A stretch of DNA of 64,000 nt from Methylophaga sp. 41_12_T18 (GCA_002163115.1 MAAI01000024.1:1-64000); one strand, 5' to 3'. Counted from the first letter of the stretch, positions 26,750-36,818 are shown. Notes: generated from the sequence alone by a model not told the origin. Numbers and translations are program-made.

Positions 26750-27556
26750 CTAAAAACCATTGGTGATCAATGCATAAGCTGAATGATTATGAATTGATTC
26801 AAAGTTTTCTGATTCGATGGTGTAAGCATTAACGCGTTCATCATCATTCAGTCTAGCTGCGATATCACGAACGATATCTTCAACAAATTTTGGATTGTCA
26901 TAAGCCCGTTCAGTTACATATTTTTCATCTGGACGTTTTAACAGACCAAAAATTTCACATGATGCTTCTGACTCAACAATATCAATTAAATCTTCGATCC
27001 AGATAAAGCTATCAACACGTACAGTTAAAGTAACGTGAGAGCGTTGATTATGAGCACCATAGTCAGAAATATTCTTTGAACATGGGCATAAGCTTGTTAC
27101 TGGCACGACCACTTTAACGGTGATCATTGTTTCATCACCGGTGATTTCACCAATAAAGCTAACTTGGTAATCCATCAGGCTTTTAACTTTGCTGATGGGT
27201 GCTTCCTTATTTACAAAATAAGGAAATTCCATTTCAACATAGCCTGATTCGGCTTGTAGACGTTCGGTCATTTCACCTAACATTTCACGGAATGATTTCA
27301 CCGTAATTTCACGTTCGTGTTGATTTAAAATCTCAACAAAACGCGACATATGTGTGCCTTTAAACTGATGTGGCAGGTTGACATACATATTGAAGTTCGC
27401 AATGGTATTTTGTTCGCCGCTAGAGCGATCACTTACGATAATCGGGTGTTGAATATCTTTGATACCGACCTTATCGATTGCGATATGGCGCTTATCGACA
27501 ATATTTTGAACATCTTCGATTTCGTCACAGCAATCAGGTTTTATATCAGTAGTCAT
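26750..27556 (-). CDS. folE2: GTP cyclohydrolase IB FolE2
   Basis: FolE2 converts GTP to dihydroneopterin triphosphate, the first step of folate and queuosine synthesis, and unlike FolE does not need zinc. The 268-residue protein has the catalytic cysteine in [41 protein letters not shown], and the late segment [19 protein letters not shown]. Start ATG 27556 lies 7 bp after the queD stop, with GAGGA upstream. An ORF extension to 27616 would overlap queD. FolE2 is often made when zinc is scarce, which fits the Zur locus elsewhere in this window, but I see no clear Zur box at queD. Confidence 0.95.
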   Translation of the reverse strand: MTTDIKPDCCDEIEDVQNIVDKRHIAIDKVGIKDIQHPIIVSDRSSGEQNTIANFNMYVNLPHQFKGTHMSRFVEILNQHEREITVKSFREMLGEMTERLQAESGYVEMEFPYFVNKEAPISKVKSLMDYQVSFIGEITGDETMITVKVVVPVTSLCPCSKNISDYGAHNQRSHVTLTVRVDSFIWIEDLIDIVESEASCEIFGLLKRPDEKYVTERAYDNPKFVEDIVRDIAARLNDDERVNAYTIESENFESIHNHSAYALITNGF

Positions 27557-27563
27557 GCGTATT

Positions 27564-27944
27564 TTATTCCTCACTGTATCGGACACAAGCACGATCGGTT
27601 TCCCAGAGGGTAACACCCGAAATTTTTGCTGTGTCGATATTTAATGTCTGGCTTAAGTTTTGATAAAAGTATTGGGCGATATTTTCAGCCGTTGGATTGA
27701 TAGTATCAAACGGTGGAATATCATTCAGATAACGATGATCTAGGGTTTTGGCTAATTTACGAGTAGCTGTTTTAATGGTCTTGAAGTCCATACCCATACC
27801 ATGTTGATTGAGTGCGGTCGCGGTCACTTCAACTTCAAGCTTCCAGTTGTGGCCATGCATACGACTGCAATCCCCCGGGTATTCACGTAGGGTATGGGCA
27901 GAGGCAAAGTCTGCCAAAATTTTTAAGGTGTAGGTTGCGCTCAT
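27564..27944 (-). CDS. queD: 6-carboxy-5,6,7,8-tetrahydropterin synthase QueD
   Basis: A 126-residue T-fold enzyme that makes 6-carboxytetrahydropterin from dihydroneopterin triphosphate in preQ0/queuosine synthesis. [22 protein letters not shown] carries zinc histidines and the catalytic cysteine, here with the CxxxHGH spacing of Que[22 protein letters not shown] holds the other conserved His/Asp residues, and VTLWETDR the C-terminal Glu. It directly precedes folE2, whose product is its substrate, giving a two-gene pathway unit. Confidence 0.93.
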   Translation of the reverse strand: MSATYTLKILADFASAHTLREYPGDCSRMHGHNWKLEVEVTATALNQHGMGMDFKTIKTATRKLAKTLDHRYLNDIPPFDTINPTAENIAQYFYQNLSQTLNIDTAKISGVTLWETDRACVRYSEE

Positions 27945-27986
27945 AGTTGACTATTATACTAGGGAATTAAATTGGCTAACAAACTA

Positions 27987-29822
27987 TTATGCCTGAAAAT
28001 GATTATTGACGGTATTTATAATGCCCTGAGCATCTAAACCGCAGTCGCTTAACATCTGTTGGTGATTGCCATGATCGATGAATTTATCAGGCAGACCAAG
28101 GTTAATCACCTGGATATTATTGGCAATAGTATGTAGGTATTCATTAATGCCACTGCCCGCGCCGCCGCTTACGGCATTTTCTTCGATAGTAATAATCAGC
28201 TGATGATTTTGGACTATCTTATCGATGACTGCAGTATCTAATGGTTTTACAAAACGCATATTAACCACAGTGGCATTTAGCATTTTTGCGGCATCAACAG
28301 CGGCATAAACCATGCTGCCAAAGGCTAAAATAGCGACTTTTTCACCTTGTTGTTTGATTTCAGCCTTACCAATTACGAGCGAGGTTAGTTCAGGCTTTAC
28401 TTCTGTACCTATGCCGCTGCCACGTGGGTAACGAACTGCGCTGGGTCCATTATGTTTATATCCGGTGGTCAACATTTGGCGACATTCATTTTCATCGGCG
28501 GGAGCCATCACCACCATGTTTGGAATGCAACGTAAATAACTTAAATCAAAGCTACCTGCATGGGTTGGACCATCGGCTCCAACAAGGCCAGCGCGGTCTA
28601 TAGCAAATAAAACAGGTAAGTTTTGCAAAGCAACGTCGTGGATTAACTGATCATACGCGCGTTGTAAAAAGGTGGAATAAATAGCGACCACGGGTTTTTT
28701 GCCTTCACAAGCAATACCGGCAGCTAAGGTAACGGCATGCTGTTCAGCGATACCGACATCGAAATAGCGATCAGGGAACTGTTCGGCGAAGTCGTTTAAA
28801 CCTGAACCATCAGACATAGCCGGGGTAATGCCGATTAAGTCTTTTGAATTTCTAGCCATATCGCATAACCATTGGCTAAATACTTGGGTGTAGCTGGGGC
28901 CAGATGACTTACTATTTGCTGGGCTAACACCATGATATTTACCTGGCTGTTGTTCCGCAGGTTCATAGCCTTTGCCTTTTTTGGTCACAATATGTAGAAA
29001 TTGTGGTCCCTTACGCTCTCGTAAGTTACCCAAGGTAGTGATTAATGTATCTAGATCATGGCCATCAATAGGGCCAATATAGTTAAAGCCCATTTCTTCA
29101 AACAAAGTGCCTGGAATCACCATGCCTTTGACATGTTCTTCGGCACGGCGCGCAAATTCCCAAGCGGGTGGAATTTTTTCCAATACTTTTTTACTGCCTT
29201 CGCGAGCCGAGGTATAAAATTTTCCAGATAATAAGCGTGCTAAATAATTAGACATACCGCCGACATTTTTAGATATCGACATTTCATTATCATTAAGGAT
29301 GACCAGTAGGTTGGCACTGAGATCACCAGCATGAGCTAAGGCTTCATAAGCTTGGCCTGCGGTGAGTGCGCCATCACCAATAATTGCAACGGCGCGACGT
29401 GAATCATTGCTGGCTTGTGCAGCAATTGCCATGCCCAAGGCTGCACTAATCGAAGTGCTTGAATGACCTACGCCAAAGGTGTCGTAGATACTTTCACCGC
29501 GTTTAGGAAAGCCAGACAAGCCACCTGGTTGGCGCATGGTATGCATCTGATCACGGCGGCCAGTAATAATCTTGTGTACATAACTTTGATGGCCGACATC
29601 CCAAACAAAACGGTCATCTGGAGTATTAAATACATAATGTAGGGCTAGGGTCAGCTCGATAACACCTAAGTTTGAAGATATATGGCCGCCAGTCTGCTGC
29701 ACGCTATCAACAATTAAAGCGCGAATTTCATCGGCAAGTTGTGGCAGCTGTTGTTTATCTAGCTTGCGTAAATCATCAGGACTATCAATTTGAGAAAGGA
29801 TTGTTTCCATGGCATTTGTCAT
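27987..29822 (-). CDS. dxs: 1-deoxy-D-xylulose-5-phosphate synthase Dxs
   Basis: The thiamine-diphosphate enzyme that joins pyruvate and glyceraldehyde-3-phosphate, first step of the MEP isoprenoid pathway. 611 residues (E. coli 620). [19 protein letters not shown] and [15 protein letters not shown] at the N-terminus, the ThDP motif [18 protein letters not shown]...NDNEMSIS, and the pyrimidine-domain [13 protein letters not shown] are all intact, as are [21 protein letters not shown] and RYPRGSG. It lies downstream of ispA and xseB in the common xseB-ispA-dxs order. Confidence 0.97.
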   Translation of the reverse strand: MTNAMETILSQIDSPDDLRKLDKQQLPQLADEIRALIVDSVQQTGGHISSNLGVIELTLALHYVFNTPDDRFVWDVGHQSYVHKIITGRRDQMHTMRQPGGLSGFPKRGESIYDTFGVGHSSTSISAALGMAIAAQASNDSRRAVAIIGDGALTAGQAYEALAHAGDLSANLLVILNDNEMSISKNVGGMSNYLARLLSGKFYTSAREGSKKVLEKIPPAWEFARRAEEHVKGMVIPGTLFEEMGFNYIGPIDGHDLDTLITTLGNLRERKGPQFLHIVTKKGKGYEPAEQQPGKYHGVSPANSKSSGPSYTQVFSQWLCDMARNSKDLIGITPAMSDGSGLNDFAEQFPDRYFDVGIAEQHAVTLAAGIACEGKKPVVAIYSTFLQRAYDQLIHDVALQNLPVLFAIDRAGLVGADGPTHAGSFDLSYLRCIPNMVVMAPADENECRQMLTTGYKHNGPSAVRYPRGSGIGTEVKPELTSLVIGKAEIKQQGEKVAILAFGSMVYAAVDAAKMLNATVVNMRFVKPLDTAVIDKIVQNHQLIITIEENAVSGGAGSGINEYLHTIANNIQVINLGLPDKFIDHGNHQQMLSDCGLDAQGIINTVNNHFQA

Positions 29823-29829
29823 TATTATT

Positions 29830-30726
29830 TTAGTGAGCGCGTTGTACTACAAAATTGGCTAATGCCGATAAAGCTTGTGTGTCATACGCTAATCCATCTA
29901 GTTGAGCCTGTGCTTGCTCAATTAAGTCATGTGCTTTTTGCTGTGCGACTTCCAAGCCGATTAAGGCTGGATAGGTGGGCTTATTTAAGGCTATATCTGC
30001 GCCTTGTGTTTTGCCTAAAGTATCAGTATCTGCGATGACATCTAATACATCATCTTGTACTTGGAAGGCGAGGCCTATGTGGTGAGCATAAAGATCAAGC
30101 CTGCTTAACTCAGTATCTGTTACTGAGTTGGAGGCCAAGGCACCTAGTTTTACACTAGCGCGAATTAAGGCGCCAGTTTTAAGTTCGTGCATAGTTTGCA
30201 AAGCATTTAGATCCAGTGATTTACCTACCGACTCAAGATCAATCGCTTGACCACCGGCCATGCCAATAATGCCTGAACGTTGCGCTAGTGTTTTCACCAT
30301 TTGGCTTTGTTGTTGAGGATTAAGCTGGTCATCACATAAGCTTTCAAAGGCTAAGGATTGCAATGAATCACCGACTAACAGTGCTGTCGGATCATCATAG
30401 GCTTTGTGGCAGGTAGGCCGACCACGACGTAAATCGTCGTTATCCATGATCGGCATATCATCATGAACTAATGAATAGGCATGAATCATTTCTACGGCGC
30501 AGGCGGGGGCATCTAATTGCTCTAGACGGGCACCCAATGCTTCGCCGGTGGCATAGACCAACAGAGCACGTAATCGTTTACCGCCATTTAAGGTTGAATA
30601 GCGCATGGCTTCCAACAATTGTGTAGAAGTATGGTTGTTATCGGCTGTCAGTCGACTATCTAACGCTGTTTCAACACGCTGTTGGTGCTGTTGCATCCAA
30701 TTTTTAAGGGAGAAAGAGCTATTCAC
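29830..30726 (-). CDS. ispA: Farnesyl/geranyl diphosphate synthase IspA
   Basis: A 298-residue trans-prenyltransferase (E. coli IspA 299) that condenses DMAPP with IPP to geranyl and farnesyl diphosphate. The first aspartate-rich motif is [19 protein letters not shown] and the second is [25 protein letters not shown] binds diphosphate near residue 50. The start overlaps the xseB stop (ATGA type), and dxs follows after 7 bp, so isoprenoid entry and chain extension are co-expressed. Confidence 0.96.
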   Translation of the reverse strand: MNSSFSLKNWMQQHQQRVETALDSRLTADNNHTSTQLLEAMRYSTLNGGKRLRALLVYATGEALGARLEQLDAPACAVEMIHAYSLVHDDMPIMDNDDLRRGRPTCHKAYDDPTALLVGDSLQSLAFESLCDDQLNPQQQSQMVKTLAQRSGIIGMAGGQAIDLESVGKSLDLNALQTMHELKTGALIRASVKLGALASNSVTDTELSRLDLYAHHIGLAFQVQDDVLDVIADTDTLGKTQGADIALNKPTYPALIGLEVAQQKAHDLIEQAQAQLDGLAYDTQALSALANFVVQRAH

Positions 30727-30968
30727 GATTCGTTTTTATTTGTATCAAAATCTACTAATGATGATTGGCCAGACTGTTCTAATAACACCTGTACTTTCTG
30801 TTCTGCTGCTTTTAATGCTTCTTGGCAATCACGGGTAAGTAATACACCACTTTCATAAAGTTTTAGCGATTCTTCAAGGCTAATATCACCTTGCTCTAGT
30901 CGTTCAACTAATGACTCAAGCTCAGTAACAGCGGCTTCATAGTCCATTTTTTTTCTTCTTGTCGCCAT
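30723..30968 (-). CDS. xseB: Exodeoxyribonuclease VII small subunit XseB
   Basis: An 81-residue helical protein that combines with XseA in exonuclease VII, which degrades single-stranded DNA. Family signature: DYEAAVTELESLVERLEQGDISLEESLKLYESGV. Length and place before ispA are as in E. coli. It is first in the xseB-ispA-dxs operon. The 126-bp upstream region, shared with divergent ribF, carries a 10-bp perfect inverted repeat. Confidence 0.94.
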   Translation of the reverse strand: MATRRKKMDYEAAVTELESLVERLEQGDISLEESLKLYESGVLLTRDCQEALKAAEQKVQVLLEQSGQSSLVDFDTNKNES

Positions 30969-30992
30969 GCCCGCCTCTAAACAAAATTTAAA

Positions 30993-31035
30993 CCAGCAGA
31001 CAGTATATGTGAATCAACCAATCCTTGTCTGCTGG
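30993..31035. promoter_or_regulatory. Perfect 10-bp inverted repeat between xseB and ribF
   Basis: CCAGCAGACA (30993-31002) and TGTCTGCTGG (31026-31035) are exact reverse complements with 23 bp between them, in the divergent promoter region. It could be an operator with half-sites about three helical turns apart, or an mRNA leader hairpin. There is no T tract typical of a terminator. Confidence 0.45.
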
Positions 31036-31094
31036 ATTGTTTATTTAATAGTCGTTAGGCTGTTAGTTTTTAGTTGGTAATCACATAAAAATTT

Positions 31095-32024
31095 ATGCGT
31101 AGAATTATACGTGGGTTTCATAATCTTCCCGTTTCTTCACCAGGCTGTGTTGCTACGATTGGTAACTTTGACGGTGTGCACTTGGGTCATCAATCGGTAT
31201 TAAACCAATTGGCGATGAAAGGAGATACCTTGGGCTTGCCTGCGGTGGTTATCACTTTTGAACCGCAAGCTAATGAGTTTTTCTCTCCCGCTACGGCACC
31301 GGCTCGATTAAGTCGTTTTCGTGAAAAAGTAGATGCCTTACGCTGCTATTCGATTCAACAGCTCTGTGTTTTACGCTTTAATAAAAAATTAGCGCAGATG
31401 AGTGCTCAGGATTTTATTCAACGTTTATTAGTTGAAGGTCTAAATGTACGTTATTTAGTGGTCGGTGATGATTTTCGCTTTGGCAAAGATCGCCAAGGTG
31501 ATTTCAAGTTATTACAGCAAGTAGGCCAGGAAATGGGCTTTCAAGTGGTCAATATGCATACATTCTCAGTCGATAATATTCGAGTGAGCAGTACCCGTAT
31601 TCGGCAAGCATTGAAAGTCGGTGATTTAATGTTGGCCGAAAAGTTATTAGGTCGTCCATATCGAATGAGCGGCCGTGTCGCTCATGGTGATAAACGCGGT
31701 CGTACCATGGGCTTTCCAACGGCGAATATTCATTTACATCGTTGTAAAGTACCACTTAATGGTGTTTATGCCGTTCAGTTATTTGGCATTGATGGTGAGC
31801 CGATTAAGGGCGTGGCTAATGTAGGTATTCGACCGACTGTCGGTGCTGAAAAAGCCCTGCTTGAAGTGCACCTATTTGATTTTAATCGTGAAATTTATGG
31901 TGAACACGTGCAAGTCCATTTTTTACATAAAATACGGGAAGAGCAAAAGTTTGCTGATCTGGCGGAGTTGATTGAGCAGATTAAACTCGACTGTGATCAA
32001 GCGCGTAGCTTTTTTTCATTATGA
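31095..32024 (+). CDS. ribF: Bifunctional riboflavin kinase / FAD synthetase RibF
   Basis: A 309-residue enzyme that phosphorylates riboflavin to FMN and adenylates it to FAD. The N-terminal nucleotidyltransferase has VATIGNFDGVHLGHQSVLNQ, VVGDDFRFGKDRQGDF and the ISSTRIR-like VSSTRIRQAL. The C-terminal kinase domain has GRVAHGDKRGRTMGFPTANI, GVYAV and VANVGIRPTVG, then LEVHLFDF and YG. The length matches E. coli (313). It is divergent from xseB, and its 3' end overlaps convergent cbiZ by 28 bp. No FMN riboswitch is visible upstream. Confidence 0.96.
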   Translation: MRRIIRGFHNLPVSSPGCVATIGNFDGVHLGHQSVLNQLAMKGDTLGLPAVVITFEPQANEFFSPATAPARLSRFREKVDALRCYSIQQLCVLRFNKKLAQMSAQDFIQRLLVEGLNVRYLVVGDDFRFGKDRQGDFKLLQQVGQEMGFQVVNMHTFSVDNIRVSSTRIRQALKVGDLMLAEKLLGRPYRMSGRVAHGDKRGRTMGFPTANIHLHRCKVPLNGVYAVQLFGIDGEPIKGVANVGIRPTVGAEKALLEVHLFDFNREIYGEHVQVHFLHKIREEQKFADLAELIEQIKLDCDQARSFFSL

Positions 32025-32704
32025 GTTACATCCCATGAGATGGATTTAGTGACCGCATCTTTGACCATCTGACCCAATATCTGGCCAAATAAAACGTGTT
32101 TACCACAGTAGTGGACATGATGTTCTCCATCACCATTCACAATAGCGATGGCATCGGTCCCGGTTCCTGTCGCTATTTGCTGTGAAATAGGACTTAAAAT
32201 ATTGGCCTCGGTGAGGGCGGCGGCTTTAGCTTCGGTTGCAATCATCAGTGCTTCGACCATGGCGGCTGAACTTAATGTTGCTGAGCTTAAAACAATAATA
32301 TTAATCGTGCCGGTATCGGTAGTGGTCGTTGTCATACTTCGGTATTCAGCATAATCACCGACATGTCGTGCATTGGCTAAGCCGCTGGTGACGACAACAG
32401 CTAATTCAACCTGTTGTACTATTTTTCTTTCGATACGTAATGATGACATTGAAGCGGCTGTCATCATGCCCACTATCGGTCCTTTAAGCGCTAATTGTCG
32501 ACCATATTGGCGAAGTGTTTCATCGGCACTGGTTGTGGATTGACTCGTTTTGGCTACTTTGATGTTAAGTAAGTGTTGTGCATGAGTGAGTCCGCCATTT
32601 AACACGGCAGAGCTGAGTATTTGATATGGCTTTATTAATTCAATATGGCTGTGTTCATTACAGCTATTAAGTTGAGCAAATTGGGTTAGTTGGATTGTAG
32701 ACAT
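31997..32704 (-). CDS. cbiZ: Adenosylcobinamide amidohydrolase CbiZ
   Basis: A 235-residue CbiZ-family protein. CbiZ cleaves the aminopropanol/nucleotide-loop amide of (adenosyl)cobinamide or pseudocobalamin to adenosylcobyric acid, allowing corrinoid salvage or remodelling. Typical segments are MMTAASMSSLRIE, VVVTSGLANARHVGDYAEY, the TGTINIIVLSSATLSSAAMVEALMIATEAK stretch, and TGTDAIAIVNGDGEHHVHYCGKH. It stands alone, without other cob genes, between ribF (28-bp convergent overlap) and a signalling operon. No cobalamin riboswitch is seen upstream. Confidence 0.85.
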   Translation of the reverse strand: MSTIQLTQFAQLNSCNEHSHIELIKPYQILSSAVLNGGLTHAQHLLNIKVAKTSQSTTSADETLRQYGRQLALKGPIVGMMTAASMSSLRIERKIVQQVELAVVVTSGLANARHVGDYAEYRSMTTTTTDTGTINIIVLSSATLSSAAMVEALMIATEAKAAALTEANILSPISQQIATGTGTDAIAIVNGDGEHHVHYCGKHVLFGQILGQMVKDAVTKSISWDVTHNEKKLRA

Positions 32705-32755
32705 ACTTTAATATGATAGATGTAAAGATGAATGCAAGGCGGTAACCAATAAAAC

Positions 32756-34486
32756 TTATTGGACAGAAGCCTGTTTATTTTCCCACGCTTCAATCTCTGC
32801 CACAGGTAAGGGCCGAGAATATAGATAGCCCTGAACACGAGGGCAGCTCAAATCTTTGAGTTTACTGGTGATTTCGTTTGTCTCTACACCTTCAGCAATC
32901 ACGTCCATATTTAAAGCTTGGCCAATGGCGATAATGGCTTTAGCTAAGGCTAAATCGGCAGTTGATTCAAGGATGTTAGCGGTGATTGAACGATCTATTT
33001 TGATGATATTCATGGGAAACGCACGCAGGTAGGACAAAGATGAATGACCGATGCCAAAATCATCAACAGAGAAGGTGATGCCCAGCTTAGATAATCGATG
33101 CAGTTTATTGATGTTTTCTTCAGTATTGGCTAACGATTTACGTTCAGTTAATTCAAAAGTAAGTAATGGTGCTAACTCTAGGTGCTCGGAAATATAAGAC
33201 TCCACCATTTTGGTGAAATGATCAGCATTAAATTGATGGGCCGAGATATTGATAGATACTTTGCGGTTATTAATGCCTTGTTGTTGCCAAACCTGTAGTT
33301 GTTTGCAAGCTTGATTAAATACCCAATTGCCAATATCCAGAATTAAGCTACTTTCTTCAGCAATGGTAATAAATTTCTCGGTATTGTGCATACCGCCATT
33401 ACCATCAGGCCAGCGAAGTAACGCTTCATAGGAGCTTACAGAATTATCAGCAAGCGAGATGACCGGTTGATAAAATAAGAGAAATTCATCATTTCGCAAT
33501 GCTTCAATTAATTTAACTTCTAAGTCATGCTTAAATTTAGTGGCGTGGTGTAATTTTTGGTTATAGAAACTAAAGGTATTGCGACCTTCATCTTTGGCTT
33601 GATACATGGCCATATCACTGTAGCTAACTAAGCCTTCAGCGGTATGGCTGTCATTAGGATAGATGGCGATGCCCATGCTGGTGGTGATATTGACCGGCTT
33701 ACTATTTATTTGAAAAGGGTCCTGAAAGAGTGCGATTAAATTTTCAACTAATTTAAGAAAATCATTATCGTGCTTGACGTCTTTTAAAATTATTGAAAAT
33801 TCATCGCCACCAAGACGTGCCACTACATCACTACGGCGTAGTGCATTTTTTAGTCGGCTTGCAACTTTGGTTAATAATTGATCGCCAGCTGGGTGGCCGT
33901 AGTTGTCATTGATTAATTTAAACTTATCTAAGTCCAATGTCACCAAAGCAAATTTTTGCTCAAGTCGGATACTTTGTTCGAGACAAGAACGGAGAAATTC
34001 ATTAAAAATGCTCCGGTTATATAGTCCAGTCAGACTATCAAAGTGGGCGAGTTTACTGAGTCGAGACTCCAGTGTTTTGTCTCTTAATGAATAGCGAATT
34101 GTTCGTTCAAGTAGGGGGGCTGTCAGCTGACTTTTGATTAAGTAATCATCGGCACCGAGTTCCATCGCGGTCAGATCGGTTTGATGATCATCAACGCCAG
34201 ACAACATAATAATCGGTGGCGAAATATTAAATTTTTGCTTAATTTCAGCAATGAGGCCGAGACCTAGTTTGGCACCCAAGCGATTATCAAGTAGGTAGAA
34301 GTCGAAAGTACTTTGTTCAATTTGTTCTAAGCCTTGCTCATAACTCTGAGACCAAACAATACTACCTACTTGACCTAATGCTTCTGTTAATAACTCGTTG
34401 AGGATAATGAAGTCATCTTCATCATCATCGACGATCAAAATACGCATTTGTGAGTATTTGACTTTATTTGAGCTTAGTTTATTCAT
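32756..34486 (-). CDS. Receiver-GGDEF-EAL response regulator
   Basis: A 576-residue protein with three domains. A receiver (about 12-130) has VDDDEDD and the phospho-Asp in FYLLDNRLG. A GGDEF domain (about 150-310) has the intact ARLGGDEFSII active-site loop. An EAL domain (about 325-565) has SSYEALLRW, FELTERKSL, VDDFGIGHSSLSYL and EGVET. Both the synthase and the phosphodiesterase catalytic motifs are kept, so it could make or break c-di-GMP depending on phosphorylation. It overlaps the CheY-like gene by 4 nt and is the output of the kinase-regulator triad. Confidence 0.92.
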   Translation of the reverse strand: MNKLSSNKVKYSQMRILIVDDDEDDFIILNELLTEALGQVGSIVWSQSYEQGLEQIEQSTFDFYLLDNRLGAKLGLGLIAEIKQKFNISPPIIMLSGVDDHQTDLTAMELGADDYLIKSQLTAPLLERTIRYSLRDKTLESRLSKLAHFDSLTGLYNRSIFNEFLRSCLEQSIRLEQKFALVTLDLDKFKLINDNYGHPAGDQLLTKVASRLKNALRRSDVVARLGGDEFSIILKDVKHDNDFLKLVENLIALFQDPFQINSKPVNITTSMGIAIYPNDSHTAEGLVSYSDMAMYQAKDEGRNTFSFYNQKLHHATKFKHDLEVKLIEALRNDEFLLFYQPVISLADNSVSSYEALLRWPDGNGGMHNTEKFITIAEESSLILDIGNWVFNQACKQLQVWQQQGINNRKVSINISAHQFNADHFTKMVESYISEHLELAPLLTFELTERKSLANTEENINKLHRLSKLGITFSVDDFGIGHSSLSYLRAFPMNIIKIDRSITANILESTADLALAKAIIAIGQALNMDVIAEGVETNEITSKLKDLSCPRVQGYLYSRPLPVAEIEAWENKQASVQ

Positions 34487-34935
34487 TTGACTGGAGGTAA
34501 GGCCACAACGTTAAACCAATAGTCGGTGATCGATTGAATCATTTCGACTAAGTTCTCAAAAGAGACCGGTTTAATCACAAAAGAATTCACCCCCATATCA
34601 TAAGAGCGAGCTACATCTTCTTCGGCTTTGGAGGTGGTTAAAACAATAATTGGGATAGATTTGAATTTGTCATCATTTTTTAGAATTTTTAATACTTCAC
34701 GACCATCCATGATTGGCATATTTAAATCTAATAAGATTAAGCCCGGTAAAGGCTGATCTTTTAAGGCAGCGTAATCACCTTCACGATTAAGATACTGTAA
34801 TAATTCACGGCCGTTACTCGTGAAGTCGATAGGGTTAGCTAAACGTGCTTCTTGTAGGGCATCGGTGACGAGTAACTGATCATCGGGATCATCATCACAC
34901 ATATGGATGGTAATGACAGCTTGATTTTCAACCAT
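34483..34935 (-). CDS. CheY/Rcp1-like single-domain response regulator
   Basis: A 150-residue receiver without an output domain. CDDDPDDQLLV gives the acidic pair; the phospho-Asp is in LILLDLNMPIMDGREVL, and Thr/Lys are in VLTTSKAEED and SFVIKPVSFENL. The ALQEARLANPIDFTSNGRELLQYL segment is characteristic of the Rcp1 type, which pairs with phytochrome-like kinases. The start overlaps the kinase stop by one base, and its own stop overlaps the GGDEF-EAL gene, so it probably shuttles phosphate in a relay. Confidence 0.92.
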   Translation of the reverse strand: MVENQAVITIHMCDDDPDDQLLVTDALQEARLANPIDFTSNGRELLQYLNREGDYAALKDQPLPGLILLDLNMPIMDGREVLKILKNDDKFKSIPIIVLTTSKAEEDVARSYDMGVNSFVIKPVSFENLVEMIQSITDYWFNVVALPPVK

Positions 34936-36623
34936 TAGAAGTCGCTCCTAGGGCTAGTGGTAATAAAATATAATTTAAACTGTGTGCCTACACCCGGTTC
35001 AGATTCAACTTTAATTTGACCATGATGTTTCTCAATAATTTTTTTACAAATCGCTAGGCCAATACCGGTACCATGGTATTCGCCGCGGCCATGTAAACGC
35101 TGAAATATTTCAAATACTTTATCAGCATATTCTTGTTCAAAGCCAATGCCATTATCGGCAACGGTGATTTGAATGTATTCATGCTGTTCTAGCATGACAT
35201 TTTCTGTTGAGATATTAATAATGGGTGCTTGATCTGCCTTGGAAAATTTCATGGCATTAGTCAGCAAGTTTAAAAATAATTGATACAACATTACTGGTTC
35301 GGCTTTTATAGTCGGCAACTCAGTGATATTAATCTGTGCTTGTTTCTCTTGAACGGTTAATTTCAAGTCAGAAATAACATTATCAATAACGTTGTTTAAC
35401 GATACTGATTTCAGCTCAATTTCTTGGCTGCTAACACGAGAAAAGCTTAATAAGTCATCAATGAGACTACGCATCCGTACCGAGGCTTTTTGCATGCGAT
35501 CAATATAGTCCAAGGCTTTATTATCGACACTGCCTTTCATCGAGGTTTGTAGCCGGTCACCAAAGGCTTGGATTTTTCTCAATGGTTCTTGTAGATCATG
35601 AGAAGCAATATAGGCAAATTTTTCGAGTTCATCATTAGATTGAGCAAGCCGTTGATTGGTTACTTTTAACTCATTGGCTTGAGCACTTAACGACTGGTGA
35701 GCATGTTGCAATGATTCATGACTCTCGACGCGTTTTTTATAGGTTTGAATATAATCTAATACTAAGCCAATGAGTGGCACGACATAGGCAATAATTTTTA
35801 AGAAGTGAGCACTATTAAAGTCACTATCAAATAGCATTTGTGAACCTAATACCATGTGTAATTCGACGATGACTTCGGGCACTGCACTGAGTAACAATGC
35901 GGTGGCAAAAATACTCGGGTGACGTTTCATGAATAGTGGATAAATAACCAAGCCGGCAAACATAAATAATACTAATGGCACTACATCATAAGGTCGACGG
36001 ATAAAGGCATCAGGGAACTGCGTTTGTGGCAAATGAGTACTGGTGGCTGATAGGTAAATTAAAATATAACCCACCACAGCAAAAACTAAGCTGATGGCAA
36101 GAATAAATTTGATACCTTTTTTAGGTTCGTGTTTTCTATCGGTTAAAAATATACCAACACCGATAATCATGATCAGTGCATTAAAAACGCGTGATAGCGC
36201 CCAAGTGAAAGGGATTAGGTCGGTATTATCAGCAACAGCTGTAATTAGACGCGTGGCTGCTAAGGTATGGAAGGCATCCATAGCGCCAGCACAAAATAGG
36301 GCAATGCCGATAACAGGGGTGGTGACATCATGGGTGATGGAATAATGACTAAACGCTAACAGCACCACAAAAATAGCGGCACAAAACGCGGTCCATTCTA
36401 ATAAGGCATGGGTGAAACCACCGGATAAACGATAAAACATATCATCGAGTGTTGGTTGGCTGGAGGCCATCGTGTGCAGGTGACCGGCATTGCCAAAATC
36501 AAAACCAAACCATTGCAGCAAAAACGGAGCGATGCAAATTGCTAACACAGCAATCACTACCGCACGCGGTAGTCGATGTTCCTCATCTATTTGAGGAAAA
36601 ATGTTGCTTATTTTTAAATCCAT
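34935..36623 (-). CDS. Multi-span membrane histidine kinase
   Basis: A 562-residue kinase. The N-terminal ~290 residues form about seven to eight membrane helices in a MASE-like sensor region with an extracytoplasmic loop, marked by the conserved DVTTPVIGIALFCAGAMDAFHTL and PFTWALSRVFNALIM. A coiled linker (about 300-335) leads to the HisKA domain, with FAYIASHDLQEPLRKIQAF. The HATPase domain has LLTNAMKFS, VADNGIGF and GTGIGLAICKKII. The DLQEPLRK type is common in kinases partnered with Rcp1-like receivers. The signal is unknown. It is first of three overlapping genes. Confidence 0.9.
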   Translation of the reverse strand: MDLKISNIFPQIDEEHRLPRAVVIAVLAICIAPFLLQWFGFDFGNAGHLHTMASSQPTLDDMFYRLSGGFTHALLEWTAFCAAIFVVLLAFSHYSITHDVTTPVIGIALFCAGAMDAFHTLAATRLITAVADNTDLIPFTWALSRVFNALIMIIGVGIFLTDRKHEPKKGIKFILAISLVFAVVGYILIYLSATSTHLPQTQFPDAFIRRPYDVVPLVLFMFAGLVIYPLFMKRHPSIFATALLLSAVPEVIVELHMVLGSQMLFDSDFNSAHFLKIIAYVVPLIGLVLDYIQTYKKRVESHESLQHAHQSLSAQANELKVTNQRLAQSNDELEKFAYIASHDLQEPLRKIQAFGDRLQTSMKGSVDNKALDYIDRMQKASVRMRSLIDDLLSFSRVSSQEIELKSVSLNNVIDNVISDLKLTVQEKQAQINITELPTIKAEPVMLYQLFLNLLTNAMKFSKADQAPIINISTENVMLEQHEYIQITVADNGIGFEQEYADKVFEIFQRLHGRGEYHGTGIGLAICKKIIEKHHGQIKVESEPGVGTQFKLYFITTSPRSDF

Positions 36624-36818
36624 TCATCACCTCACTGTGATGGCTAAAATTAAACGGTATAAACAAAGTTTAATTTGGCTATTGATAATGGTCTAAATCA
36701 TAGCGGTTAAAGTGCACTGGAAGCAATAGTTGACTGACGCAGTCAGGTTTATAAAATAGTACATTTAGTTAAAATTAAATGTAATTTCATTGTCTTAGCT
36801 ATTTATTGTCGAACTGAG

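Noticed and set aside
36731-36745. Short hairpin TGACTG-ACG-CAGTCA upstream of the kinase triad
   Set aside because: A 6-bp stem without a T tract in the 195-bp gap 36624-36818; too weak to call a terminator or operator. I see nothing else in that gap.
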